Assembly: GCA_002349055.1 (NCBI GenBank)
Contig: DECD01000036.1
Coordinates: forward strand, 9,020-59,225
Direction: 5' to 3'
From: Bacteroidales bacterium UBA2939
Lineage (GTDB): Bacteria; Bacteroidota; Bacteroidia; Bacteroidales; P3
Length of the DNA stretch: 50,206 bases
In this document: positions 42,201 to 50,186 of the stretch, one piece after another
How positions within the stretch are numbered: position 1 is the first letter of the stretch
How the letters are laid out: each line of letters starts with the position of its first letter
Notes under the pieces: model-generated
Seen by the model: the letters and a program-made list of their open reading frames with translations, nothing else
Database searches by the model: none
What the model was told of the DNA's origin: nothing
Position numbers and translations under genes: made by a program

Positions 42201-42399
42201 GGTAGGCATTCCTCGCAGCCTATCTCCGAGTCTATCGCAAGCCATCACAGATGAAGTGTCGAACTACTCTTTTGTTAGGCTTCGCAAGACCATCAGTGAC
42301 TTGCCCTTGCGTGACTGGGATGCATTAACTCCGGCACATTCAAAACTGTCAGGTGAAGAATGGAAGAGGATTGTCGGTATTTTGATGGAAGGGAGGTGA
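39280..42399 (+). CDS. hamB: HamB-like DExH helicase of a Hachiman/AbpAB-type system
   Basis: 1039 residues. A 300-residue N-terminal region of unknown fold precedes a superfamily 2 helicase: Walker A MPTSAGKT (316-323), motif Ia YVVPSRALVNQV, motif II DEAH (422-425), motif IV/V HHAGLSDETK ... TTTVAEGVNFP, and motif VI NIAGRAGR (about 670). A long C-terminal part follows. The Ski2-like motif set fits HamB. It starts inside the hamA stop and ends 2 bases before the next methyltransferase. In known systems HamB senses invading DNA and releases HamA. Confidence 0.78.
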   Translation: MKSSNPIIASLLSDEKIQALLDKQERTYWESTIGITDGRNVTESMSLPKITFLFTMFSLENPEEQDVVELAYKLLKTFPIEDISQRIEWNDLVNLQVSDEYLPYHFLLASVALLSNKTISARLSLSNYVEPQIEESDWEKRVIAGTIRSLLYLIRKQEGFNDIRKAINQIDRLQQEQSLFESNHLNAFNASRQTEEALWLVALYHTSKAVVETAQYILHGYSYPGRKIDTIVRQHIDIARKLTKAERFKSILNIIESDLYSLIANSIWTGTTFQEKVKLLCKQKSGLGMLELLPSQRDAMSKNLFDVAANAIVLQMPTSAGKTLLAEFNIVVTKSLLPQSKVVYVVPSRALVNQVYHDLRTDLSSLGLSVEKTSSVNEVDPSEDAFLQADEIDVLISTPEKLDLLVRRDHPSVRDVSMFIVDEAHTIRNGARGARLELLIAILRRERPNAKYMLLSPFLPGDKTSIQEWLGGGNTIEVQWKPSEKVVFGVKVTEKKVKTQMVPSPYAAPYQQEYSSEEPIDIPLQTTADKERILEYTCKRFVERGKTQLILCQGRPSANNTAKDIFNWVDAPNSLDADIQLVQKYLEEEMGCATLFSQLLSKRIAVHHAGLSDETKLLIEHLIRERQIQYVCATTTVAEGVNFPVSSVYFDSYYRGQSRKENLLSSNDFWNIAGRAGRTMVDDFGKIILPFNTKQNKELGLGIVNKSTEEIASVLARLFDDRQRIITTLETDDHALNQLSYEYADSFAPLFQYFIHLLHVSKNEYVQDVEDLFKDTFIYSKLSLTEQADFIDLCKKIYQTIEAKYSSQTGLLSFADKTGFSVPSVLKIMKEKSQNMLISDLDSWKPENLFNRRDSSNLTEKIRVVAALPETGLGTDSKVSEFNPEIVAKVLIAWVHGDKLNSISSLHPSFQNDDITSQITSFVNYMNSARFKASWGLSALEGIVKGVNTEVKDSYVPSYVYYGVDDKKALALRMVGIPRSLSPSLSQAITDEVSNYSFVRLRKTISDLPLRDWDALTPAHSKLSGEEWKRIVGILMEGR

Positions 42400-42401
42400 T
42401 T

Positions 42402-43532
42402 ATGCCGAAAAAGAAGTATACATTCATTGACTTGTTTGCGGGGTGCGGGGGACTTAGCTTGGGATTGGAACAAGCAGGGTTTAGCCTTTGCTTTGTAAAT
42501 GAGATAGTGGAACAATTTGCACATACACATAAGGTAAATCATAATCTTAGCGATGACCATTATTACGTTGGAGACATTGCAATGCTCAATAAGGATATCG
42601 GAAAGTATTGCAGATTCTTTAAAGATGTTACACTTGTTTGTGGCGGTCCTCCCTGTCAAGGCTTTTCAATGGCGAATCGCCAAAGACTTATAGATGACCC
42701 ACGAAACAGTTTATACAAACAGTATCTGATTTTTCTCAATCATGTTCGTCCCAGATTCTTCATTATGGAGAACGTAAAAGGCATGATGAATAAGTTCGAT
42801 GAGATTATTCAGAATTTTAACGATTACCTTGGTGATGAATATCAGTATGACTATGCGATATTAAAAGCTCAAGATTATGGAGTTCCACAGAATCGAGAAC
42901 GCTTTATTATGATAGGTAATCGAATAGGTATTTCTCCAAAGAAAATATTTGCAGAAATAGAAAAGCGCAAAAGACAACCTTATGTTTTACGAGATGCATT
43001 ATTAGGGTTACCACATTTAGAACCTAGAAAACAAAAGGGAGCTAAGGATATCGAGAACGTTGAATCTGGTTTTACAGAAAGGGATTTTGAATATGTAAAG
43101 AATAGTTTCTACGATTTCATAAATGACGGACGAGAAATACACAAGCTTTATAATCATAAAAACAGATACAACAATCCTCGTGACATAGAGATATATAGAA
43201 GACTTCCCCAAGGGGCCAACTCGCTTCACGAATCTATAGCTGACATAATGCCCTATAAACGTCGTAATGACATTTTCAAAGACAAATACTTCAAGTTGGA
43301 TGAAGCCCAAATATGTAAGACCATTACTTCCCATATGAAATTTGATTGCAACATGTATATTCATCCATGGGAAGCTCGTGGTTTAAGCCCAAGAGAAGCT
43401 GCTCGTATTCAGACATTCCCTGATGATTATTATTTCACGGGTGCCCAAAATATGTGGTATGCACAGATCGGCAATGCAGTACCAGTAAAACTTGCTAAAG
43501 CCATAGGAGACGGCATAATGAAGTTTTTATGA
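42402..43532 (+). CDS. DNA (cytosine-5) methyltransferase 2 (LlaJI M1-like)
   Basis: 376 residues from MPKKKYTFIDLFAGCGG; a Shine-Dalgarno-like GGGAGGTG lies just upstream, overlapping the hamB stop. Motif I FAGCGGLSLGL, motif IV GGPPCQGFS with Cys85, ENVKGM, and a C-terminal AQIGNAVPVKLAKAI are intact. It overlaps the next methyltransferase by 4 bases (ATGA). Two adjacent C5 methyltransferases in front of an McrB-like gene are the LlaJI/BsuMI arrangement, where each enzyme may modify one strand of an asymmetric site. A+T-rich. Confidence 0.9.
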   Translation: MPKKKYTFIDLFAGCGGLSLGLEQAGFSLCFVNEIVEQFAHTHKVNHNLSDDHYYVGDIAMLNKDIGKYCRFFKDVTLVCGGPPCQGFSMANRQRLIDDPRNSLYKQYLIFLNHVRPRFFIMENVKGMMNKFDEIIQNFNDYLGDEYQYDYAILKAQDYGVPQNRERFIMIGNRIGISPKKIFAEIEKRKRQPYVLRDALLGLPHLEPRKQKGAKDIENVESGFTERDFEYVKNSFYDFINDGREIHKLYNHKNRYNNPRDIEIYRRLPQGANSLHESIADIMPYKRRNDIFKDKYFKLDEAQICKTITSHMKFDCNMYIHPWEARGLSPREAARIQTFPDDYYFTGAQNMWYAQIGNAVPVKLAKAIGDGIMKFL

Positions 43533-44596
43533 ATCATGTGGAACTATTTGCTGGGGTTGGGGGCTTTAGGCGAGCAATGGATCTTATCTCAAAAGATTTA
43601 GGTCTACACATTCAAACTGTGGCCTATTCGGAAATTGAGCAGAAAGCCATCGATACATACAATGCCAATTACAACACAGAAGGCGAGTTGGCAATGGGAG
43701 ACATTGTATCGTTTGTGAAAGACAAATACGCGATGAAAAAACTCCCCAAATACGACCTGCTATCAGGCGGTTTCCCCTGTCAAACATTTAGTATGATGGG
43801 AAACCAAGAGGGATTTGATGAAGAAAGAGGACAAATGTTTTTCCGTATTATGGACATGATTAACGAAAGACACCCTCGTTTTGTCCTATTAGAAAACGTG
43901 AAGAACTTAATGAACCATGATAATGGGAACACCATCTCCGTTATCAAAAGTGAGCTTGAGAATGCGGGATACACCGTTAAGATGGATGTATTCAACTCCA
44001 ATGATTTTGGGCTTCCTCAAAAACGCAACAGAGCCATCATTTTCGCAAGGAGAAAAAATTTAGGTAAATTTGAGTTCTCGTCCGAACTTGTAAAGAGAGA
44101 GTTCGATAGAATAAAACGGAAAGAATGTTCTTTATTGATTTACGATTCTGTCATTGAGGTTTTAGAGAAGCACGTAGATGAGAAATATTACCTTTCAGAG
44201 AGAATTAAACCCACAATATTAAGCGATGGAAGTGCAGGGTTCAAATCAAAATCAGAAATTGATCAGATTATTGCTCGCCCATTAACTGCCACCATGCATA
44301 AGATGCATAGGGCCTGTCAAGACAATTATTATAGCGACTTGTTTATTCAATCAAGAGGTGCAGATAGACCTTCAGAAAGAATGACAAAAGCACAACTCTC
44401 AAGAATACCAATACGAAAACTCACCCCGAAAGAAGCATTTTTGCTACAGGGATTCCCAAATGATTTTGCCACAAAAGCAGGTAAGGAGAAGGTTGCTGAT
44501 GGCGCAATGTACAAGCAGGCTGGTAACGCTGTAAGCGTGAATACCATTTATGCCGTACTTTATTATTTGATTAATAACAGAATAATTCGAGAATGA
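43529..44596 (+). CDS. DNA (cytosine-5) methyltransferase 3 (LlaJI M2-like)
   Basis: 355 residues. Motif I is FAGVGGFRRAMD, motif IV GGFPCQTFSMMG with Cys84, ENVKNL, and QAGNAVSVNTIYAV near the end. It differs clearly from methyltransferase 2 in motif I (GVGGF against GCGGL), so the two probably recognise different strands or sites. It begins 4 bases inside the previous gene and ends 1 base before the McrB-like gene. Confidence 0.9.
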   Translation: MNHVELFAGVGGFRRAMDLISKDLGLHIQTVAYSEIEQKAIDTYNANYNTEGELAMGDIVSFVKDKYAMKKLPKYDLLSGGFPCQTFSMMGNQEGFDEERGQMFFRIMDMINERHPRFVLLENVKNLMNHDNGNTISVIKSELENAGYTVKMDVFNSNDFGLPQKRNRAIIFARRKNLGKFEFSSELVKREFDRIKRKECSLLIYDSVIEVLEKHVDEKYYLSERIKPTILSDGSAGFKSKSEIDQIIARPLTATMHKMHRACQDNYYSDLFIQSRGADRPSERMTKAQLSRIPIRKLTPKEAFLLQGFPNDFATKAGKEKVADGAMYKQAGNAVSVNTIYAVLYYLINNRIIRE

Positions 44597-44597
44597 T

Positions 44598-46382
44598 ATG
44601 GAAGAAATCATCAAACACATCAACGACACCAATGCCAGTTATAGAGCATTGAACGCAGGTGACGCAAAAAACACAGACCTGTTCCTTGATAATGAACATT
44701 ATGAGATGTTCAAGGATGCGGGTGAACAGATTACAGTAAGATTTAGCAAAGAAAATCTTCAAAAAGCAATCCTGTTCATTGCGTCTATTCTTCCTAGGAA
44801 ATACGATAATTCTTCCGTTCATAAAACCATTCCTTTTTCTGAAGTATTTGTATTGGACCAGTTAGCTTTCCTTGATGGCTTTTTTACACAGGATGATATA
44901 CAGGTGGAAACTCGAACTCAAGTATGGAATGCAAGAAAAGATGTACCTCAAAAGAACGGAGAAATAGATCGTCGATTTTATTTTAATGGCCTTTTAGAAG
45001 ATGTTTCATATAAAAGCCATAGTGGCGAAATAAAGAATGCGAAATTCACCATTAGAAATTATGTGGCTGGGGGATACTCGGATTTGCATATAAAAAAAGC
45101 CAATGATGGGATTTTTGATGTATGGATAACAAATGTACTCGAACCATATAACGATCGGAAAGAAGAAGGGCGTGAGCAAATTGATGTAAGTCGCCAATCT
45201 CTCCAACAAATATTCTTTGGCGCTCCTGGCACCGGTAAGTCAAACGCCATTAAAAACAGTACTGAACAAGCAGAAAAAGAAGGTCGAGTCTTCCGAACAA
45301 CATTCCACCCCGACAGTGACTATTCGACATTTGTGGGTTGTTATAAGCCTGGAATGAAGTCCGCTGACCGGATTTATTCGGCAGAAGAATTGGCTATAAA
45401 ACTAAAAGAGATTAAAAACTCAGGAGTTACTTACCCCTGCCATAAGTTCGCAGCTCAATATTGGAGGTCGCTTAAAGACCTATCTGCAGATACCATAAAA
45501 CAGATATTGGTGGCTTGTGGGTTTACAGAATCCATGAATGTGGAAATCTCAAAAGGTGTTGCTATCGGTCAAGAATACCTTAACAAAGATGAGGACGGCA
45601 AGATTATCTATACCTTCACCCCGCAGGCCTTTACCAATGCGTATGTGAAAGCATGGAACACCGAGGAGAATGTCTATTTGATTATCGAAGAGATAAATCG
45701 AGGTAATTGTGCCCAGATATTCGGTGACCTTTTCCAATTGCTTGACCGTAAGAACGGTGTTTCGGAATACCCGATTGATGCAGATGCAGACCTCGCAAAT
45801 TACTTGAGCAAAAAACTGGCCGGCAGCACTCACAAGGACATCACGGATGAAATTAGAGAAGGAAAGAAACTGAAACTTCCCTCAAACCTCTACATCTGGG
45901 CGACGATGAACACTAGCGACCAGAGCCTCTTCCCCATAGACAGCGCCTTCAAACGCCGCTGGGATTGGACATATATGAAAATCAAGAACCACCCCGAAGA
46001 GAACTACAAGATAAAACTCTCTGACAAAGAATACGATTGGTGGGAGTTCATACAGCGAATCAACGAGATCATTGCTTCGATGACCTCCAGCGCCGACAAA
46101 CAGTTGGGATACTTCTTCTGCAAGGCCGCAGGTGACGGTACCATCAGCCCTGAGACATTTGTGAGCAAGGTGATCTTCTACCTCTGGAACGATGTGTTCA
46201 AAGACTATGGATTCGAGGACGCTTCCCTGTTCCGCTACAAGAATGACAAGGATGAAATGAAAGACCTCACCTTCCCGGACTTCTACGACGAAGCTGGCGA
46301 AAAGGTGAACGAGACACGCCTGAAAGACTTCCTCGATAAAGTGCTGAACTGGAAAAAGGACAAAGAAGAGCAGAACAATTAA
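44598..46382 (+). CDS. McrB-like AAA+ NTPase (LlaJI R1-like restriction subunit)
   Basis: 594 residues. The N-terminal 200 residues are a presumed DNA-recognition region of unknown fold. The AAA+ module has Walker A GAPGTGKS (208-215), Walker B YLIIEEINRG (about 360-369) and the McrB signature MNTSD (437-441) followed by FKRRWDW. This signature is linked to GTP use in McrB. In LlaJI, the McrB-like subunit together with R2 cleaves DNA after NTP-driven movement. Composition changes within the gene: A+T-rich up to about 45.6 kb, then closer to core genes. It ends in a 1-base overlap (TAATG) with the next gene. Confidence 0.88.
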   Translation: MEEIIKHINDTNASYRALNAGDAKNTDLFLDNEHYEMFKDAGEQITVRFSKENLQKAILFIASILPRKYDNSSVHKTIPFSEVFVLDQLAFLDGFFTQDDIQVETRTQVWNARKDVPQKNGEIDRRFYFNGLLEDVSYKSHSGEIKNAKFTIRNYVAGGYSDLHIKKANDGIFDVWITNVLEPYNDRKEEGREQIDVSRQSLQQIFFGAPGTGKSNAIKNSTEQAEKEGRVFRTTFHPDSDYSTFVGCYKPGMKSADRIYSAEELAIKLKEIKNSGVTYPCHKFAAQYWRSLKDLSADTIKQILVACGFTESMNVEISKGVAIGQEYLNKDEDGKIIYTFTPQAFTNAYVKAWNTEENVYLIIEEINRGNCAQIFGDLFQLLDRKNGVSEYPIDADADLANYLSKKLAGSTHKDITDEIREGKKLKLPSNLYIWATMNTSDQSLFPIDSAFKRRWDWTYMKIKNHPEENYKIKLSDKEYDWWEFIQRINEIIASMTSSADKQLGYFFCKAAGDGTISPETFVSKVIFYLWNDVFKDYGFEDASLFRYKNDKDEMKDLTFPDFYDEAGEKVNETRLKDFLDKVLNWKKDKEEQNN

Positions 46383-47584
46383 TGTATGGAAATATGGCCA
46401 AGAGCAGTATACAACCCCATCAAGCCTCAAAACCAGAAACAGAAGGACTGTTGCAGGATGCCTGCAACATCATTGAACAGGCGCAGGCTGTAGCTTATCG
46501 TCAAATAAACGAGACTTTGATAAAGAGGAACTGGCTACTAGGTATGCGCATCCAGCATGAGGTGTTGAAAGAAAAGCGTGCTGAATATGGTCAGCAAGTA
46601 GTGAAAAACTTGGCGCAGTCACTCCTTGAAAGATATGGAAGTGGATTCTCTATGAGAAACCTATATAACTTTGTGGATTTCTATCAAAGTCATCCTGACA
46701 TTTTCCACGCAGTGAGTAGAGAATCTACGATTGTGAACGCAGTGTGTGCACAATCAGAAGTCGCAAACATTTTGCAGTCATTGACTGCAAAATCTCTGAG
46801 TAATTCATCACAACATCCAAGCATTTTGCAGACACTGACTGCAAAATCTCCGATAAGGCTTACATGGTCGCATTATAGTATTATTCTTCAGGAATCTAGC
46901 AAGGAGGCTCGCGATTGGTATGAACAGGAATCGGCACGCGAAATGTGGAGCACTCGAACACTCCAGCGTAATGTCAGCAGCCAGTATTATCATCGCCTGC
47001 TCCAGTCGCAAAACAAAGACGCTGTTCGTGGCGAGATGAAACAACTGACAGCTCCGTTGCAGGATAAACTGGAGTATCTGAAAAACCCTGTTGTGGCCGA
47101 GTTCTTGGGATTCAAGAATAACACAGATTATACAGAGAACGATCTTGAGCAAAGTATTATCGACCACCTGATACCATTCTTGATGGAGATGGGCAAAGGC
47201 TTTACTTTGGCCGACCGTCAGAAGCGCATCCACACCGAGAAAGAGGACTACTATATCGACCTTGTGTTCTACAACTATAACCTGCGATGTTTTGTGTTGG
47301 TCGACCTGAAGACCACGAAACTTCGCCATCAAGATGTAGGACAGATGGATATGTACGTCAGAATGTACGATGAGATGATGCTCCCCCAAGGACATAACCC
47401 CACCATTGGTTTGTTGCTCTGTGCTGACACTGACGAGGATGTGGCCCATTACTCCGTACTGAATGGAAGCGACCAGCTATTTGCCGCAAAGTATTTGACA
47501 TATATGCCCACTCAAGAAGAACTCCGCCGAGAAATTGAGCAGCAGAAAGAGTTTTTCTTGTTGCAAAACAAAAACAGCAACTGA
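46382..47584 (+). CDS. DUF1016 (YhcG-type) PD-(D/E)XK nuclease-fold protein
   Basis: 400 residues; a start at 46394 is also possible. The N-terminal DUF1016_N helical part (YRQINETLIKRNWLLGMRIQ; FSMRNLYNFVDFY) is followed by a C-terminal nuclease domain with DYYIDLVFYN (D near 291) and VLVDLKTTK (DxK near 306-309). Residues about 130-156 contain two copies of a repeat ending LTAKS, produced by DNA palindromes (46769-46793 and 46823-46847). DUF1016 proteins usually accompany type I systems or stand alone. Here the gene is squeezed between the two restriction subunits with 1-base overlaps at both ends. Confidence 0.85.
   Translation: MYGNMAKSSIQPHQASKPETEGLLQDACNIIEQAQAVAYRQINETLIKRNWLLGMRIQHEVLKEKRAEYGQQVVKNLAQSLLERYGSGFSMRNLYNFVDFYQSHPDIFHAVSRESTIVNAVCAQSEVANILQSLTAKSLSNSSQHPSILQTLTAKSPIRLTWSHYSIILQESSKEARDWYEQESAREMWSTRTLQRNVSSQYYHRLLQSQNKDAVRGEMKQLTAPLQDKLEYLKNPVVAEFLGFKNNTDYTENDLEQSIIDHLIPFLMEMGKGFTLADRQKRIHTEKEDYYIDLVFYNYNLRCFVLVDLKTTKLRHQDVGQMDMYVRMYDEMMLPQGHNPTIGLLLCADTDEDVAHYSVLNGSDQLFAAKYLTYMPTQEELRREIEQQKEFFLLQNKNSN
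46769..46847. repeat. Two palindromes, ATTTTGCAG...CTGCAAAAT, in the DUF1016 gene
   Basis: Copy 1 (46769-46793) is a perfect 25-base palindrome with 12-base arms. Copy 2 (46823-46847) has 9-base arms. Both encode LQ(S/T)LTAKS in frame. Confidence 0.9.
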
Positions 47585-49941
47585 TGTACATCCTGTTTGA
47601 AGAACACCAGTACGACAGCCACCTTGTGGAGAAAATCTTGAAGGACATCTATGTCCTGCAGGATGTCGACAAGAAGGTGAGCGTGCAGTATGTGGGTTAT
47701 TTCTACAACCCGCACCTGCACGACTGTGTGTTCATACTGCCCAAGGTGCTGCTGACTGAACAGGAGACCCTGGTGGGCATCAAACAGGCGACGGGCGATG
47801 GCGAGACAGAGGTGACACCCGAAATGGTGCTCACTCCGGATGGGCAGGAGCGCCTGAGCAAGGAGTACCGCAAGTTCATCTACGAATTTTCGGTATGGGT
47901 ATACCGTGCGCTGAATGTGTTCTATACGGCCAACCCCAAGAGCAAGGCTATCCTCTATAAGCACCTCCCGCAGGCAGGCAAAGGACGCCGCCACAGGACC
48001 GAGACCTATCTGGATATAGTCCTCTCGCTTATCGAATTCAATCGCGACAACCGCGACTTTGTGCTCTTCACCATCAAGAACCTGCACCGCGGGAACAACA
48101 AGATCAACTGGACGCGCACCATCAGCCACACGCAGGGATTCATCCAGGACAACGATGTGGTGTACCTGAACCCAGTCAACAAGAAAAGGGTGGTGAACTA
48201 CGAAGAGGAACTCTTCGTCATCTTCTTCAGCATACTGAACTACCTGAATCAGGAATACGGGTTCAACACACCCATCAACATACAGTACGAGCTGATACAG
48301 GGCAAGCAGTTCAAGCAGTATCTGCGGGGGATGGGAAAGATGCGCCTAATGCAAATCAAGTACAAGTATTTCTCCGACAAAGCCCTCCAGTTGTGGGACC
48401 TCTGCTATGCTTTCTTCGAGAACTCGTACCGCATAGCCATCAACACCCACGCGCAGGAGTATATCCTGGCCAAGAGCTTCAACGTGGTGTTCGAGGCTAT
48501 GATTGACGAACTGATAGGTACTCCGCACAACAGCATACCTAAAGGATTGGCCGACCAACCCGACGGGAAGCGGGTGGACCATCTGTACACCGACCAGGCG
48601 CTGACCTCGTCCGACCAGCAGACCGACCGCGAAGTGTATTACATCGGTGACTCGAAATACTACAAGAGCGGACACCCGCTGACATCTGAATCTATCTACA
48701 AGCAGTACACCTACGCCCGCAACGTGATACAATGGAACATCAACCTGTTTTTGGCTGACGATACAGCGTATGACGACAAGGACAGGGCGCAGCGGAAGGA
48801 AGACCGCAAGCGGTTCAGCGACATACGCCTGCAGGACGCCTCGATGACGGAAGGCTATGACGTGATACCCAACTTCTTCATCAGCGCTTTCGTGTACGAC
48901 GACCATAAATACATCGCACAGGAGAATATCGTCAAACATTGCGACGGAAAAGGCCTCCACTGCACCAAGGTGTCGTACCAGTTCCCAGACAGGCTGTTCG
49001 ACCGCGACACGCTCTTCTTGTCGCAGTATGACGTGAACTTCCTGTATGTGCTCTATCTCTACGCACGCGACAAGTCGAATGAGAAAGCCCAATGGAAACG
49101 GCAGGTGCGCGACATATTCCGCGAGGAGATACGCCAGGTGATACAGAAAGAATTCCAGATCTACGCTATGCGGGCCCGTCTGGGTGTTGACGGGACACTC
49201 TACCTGCAGCAGCACTTCTATGAACTGAACGGCCGTATATTTCAACCTTACGGCGAAGACCGTGCGATGTATTATGCCTATGCCCGTCCACAGAAGAAAC
49301 TGGTGGAGACGCAGGAACAGTACGAAGAGTTGAAGAAATATTTTGTCATCGAGGAATGCGTAATGGGCAAAGATCCCCACGAGGTGCTGAAGGCAGACAT
49401 CGAGCAGGAACTGCAGCAACCGATAGTTTCGTCGCAATGGCTCACAATGCATTATCTAGAGCGCTATCAGAATGAGGGCGTGCTGGTGGGTTACTACAAG
49501 TCGAAGGAACAATTGCAGTGGATATTGGGCAACAATGACAGGGGTTCGTTGGTGTATAATGTCCGATTAAGACTTCAGACGGATACAGAAGTTAGAATTG
49601 GAGCCCATACCGAAGGTTTCTATAAGAAACGAAACATCCAATTCGTTATCCTATATACTGATGACGTTGAGAATACAAAAGGGTATCGTGTGTTTCATGT
49701 AAAAGATACTGCAGGTAAAGTTACAGAAGAAAGGATGCGTAACACCTGGTATCCATTAGATGTGAAAGGAAATTATTTCTTTTTCCGTTTCGATGAAGAG
49801 GTAAATATTGGCCGATTAGACATTTTACGTTTACTCAATGACCTTCGCAAAAACCACAAAAAAGAATTCGGCTCATATACTTTAGGAGAGCCTTTATTCT
49901 CCTCTGCAGAAAATCTCATAAATTATCGGCAAGGATTCTAA
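47584..49941 (+). CDS. LlaJI-family restriction endonuclease subunit (R2-like)
   Basis: 785 residues. The fold is PD-(D/E)XK, with VDH at 331-333 and GDSKYYKSG (D356, K358), and an N-terminal beta-rich McrC/LlaJI-like region. The pairing with an McrB-like gene and two C5 methyltransferases is what makes LlaJI R2 the best match; McrC proper is much shorter. Translation is coupled to the DUF1016 gene (TGATG, overlap at 47584). From about 49.5 kb the sequence becomes clearly more A+T-rich, so the C-terminal 140 residues may have been exchanged. Confidence 0.8.
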   Translation: MYILFEEHQYDSHLVEKILKDIYVLQDVDKKVSVQYVGYFYNPHLHDCVFILPKVLLTEQETLVGIKQATGDGETEVTPEMVLTPDGQERLSKEYRKFIYEFSVWVYRALNVFYTANPKSKAILYKHLPQAGKGRRHRTETYLDIVLSLIEFNRDNRDFVLFTIKNLHRGNNKINWTRTISHTQGFIQDNDVVYLNPVNKKRVVNYEEELFVIFFSILNYLNQEYGFNTPINIQYELIQGKQFKQYLRGMGKMRLMQIKYKYFSDKALQLWDLCYAFFENSYRIAINTHAQEYILAKSFNVVFEAMIDELIGTPHNSIPKGLADQPDGKRVDHLYTDQALTSSDQQTDREVYYIGDSKYYKSGHPLTSESIYKQYTYARNVIQWNINLFLADDTAYDDKDRAQRKEDRKRFSDIRLQDASMTEGYDVIPNFFISAFVYDDHKYIAQENIVKHCDGKGLHCTKVSYQFPDRLFDRDTLFLSQYDVNFLYVLYLYARDKSNEKAQWKRQVRDIFREEIRQVIQKEFQIYAMRARLGVDGTLYLQQHFYELNGRIFQPYGEDRAMYYAYARPQKKLVETQEQYEELKKYFVIEECVMGKDPHEVLKADIEQELQQPIVSSQWLTMHYLERYQNEGVLVGYYKSKEQLQWILGNNDRGSLVYNVRLRLQTDTEVRIGAHTEGFYKKRNIQFVILYTDDVENTKGYRVFHVKDTAGKVTEERMRNTWYPLDVKGNYFFFRFDEEVNIGRLDILRLLNDLRKNHKKEFGSYTLGEPLFSSAENLINYRQGF

Positions 49942-49953
49942 AAAACAATCACT

Positions 49954-50184
49954 ATGGATAACACTCAAAACGCCCCATTCCATTTCAAGCCACAGGAGAT
50001 GCTGTCGCCGTTCGATGCCATCAAAGAGACGGACGGGGAAGATCGCGAGTGGTGGAACTCGCGGAAACTGGCGCGAGGGATAGAATATGTACCCGAAAAT
50101 GCAAAAATGGGAGCATATGATATCCAACATGTACCGAAAAGTCGATTTTGGGTACATATTAAACAAATCACAAATTTATTTTAG
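49954..50184 (+). pseudogene. Truncated DinD-like protein
   Basis: 76 residues. The start (SPFDAIKETDGEDREWW, NSRKLARGIEY) resembles the opening of DNA-damage-inducible protein D, which continues well beyond 250 residues. The match stops after IEY; the remaining 30 residues come from a repeat-rich segment with inverted arms, then a stop. It is probably a fragment cut by a small insertion, and unlikely to be functional. Confidence 0.5.
50087..50161. repeat. Inverted repeat, AATATGTACCC arms
   Basis: AATATGTACCC near 50087 is matched by GGGTACATATT near 50151-50161. A third related copy, ATGTACCGAAAAG, lies inside near 50129. The element could be a small insertion that truncated the DinD-like gene. 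Confidence 0.55.
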
Positions 50185-50186
50185 AA

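Noticed and set aside
44598..49941. Canonical McrBC type IV system
   Set aside because: The second subunit is 785 residues, far longer than McrC, and two C5 methyltransferases precede it. McrBC attacks methylated DNA, so the LlaJI-type reading fits better.
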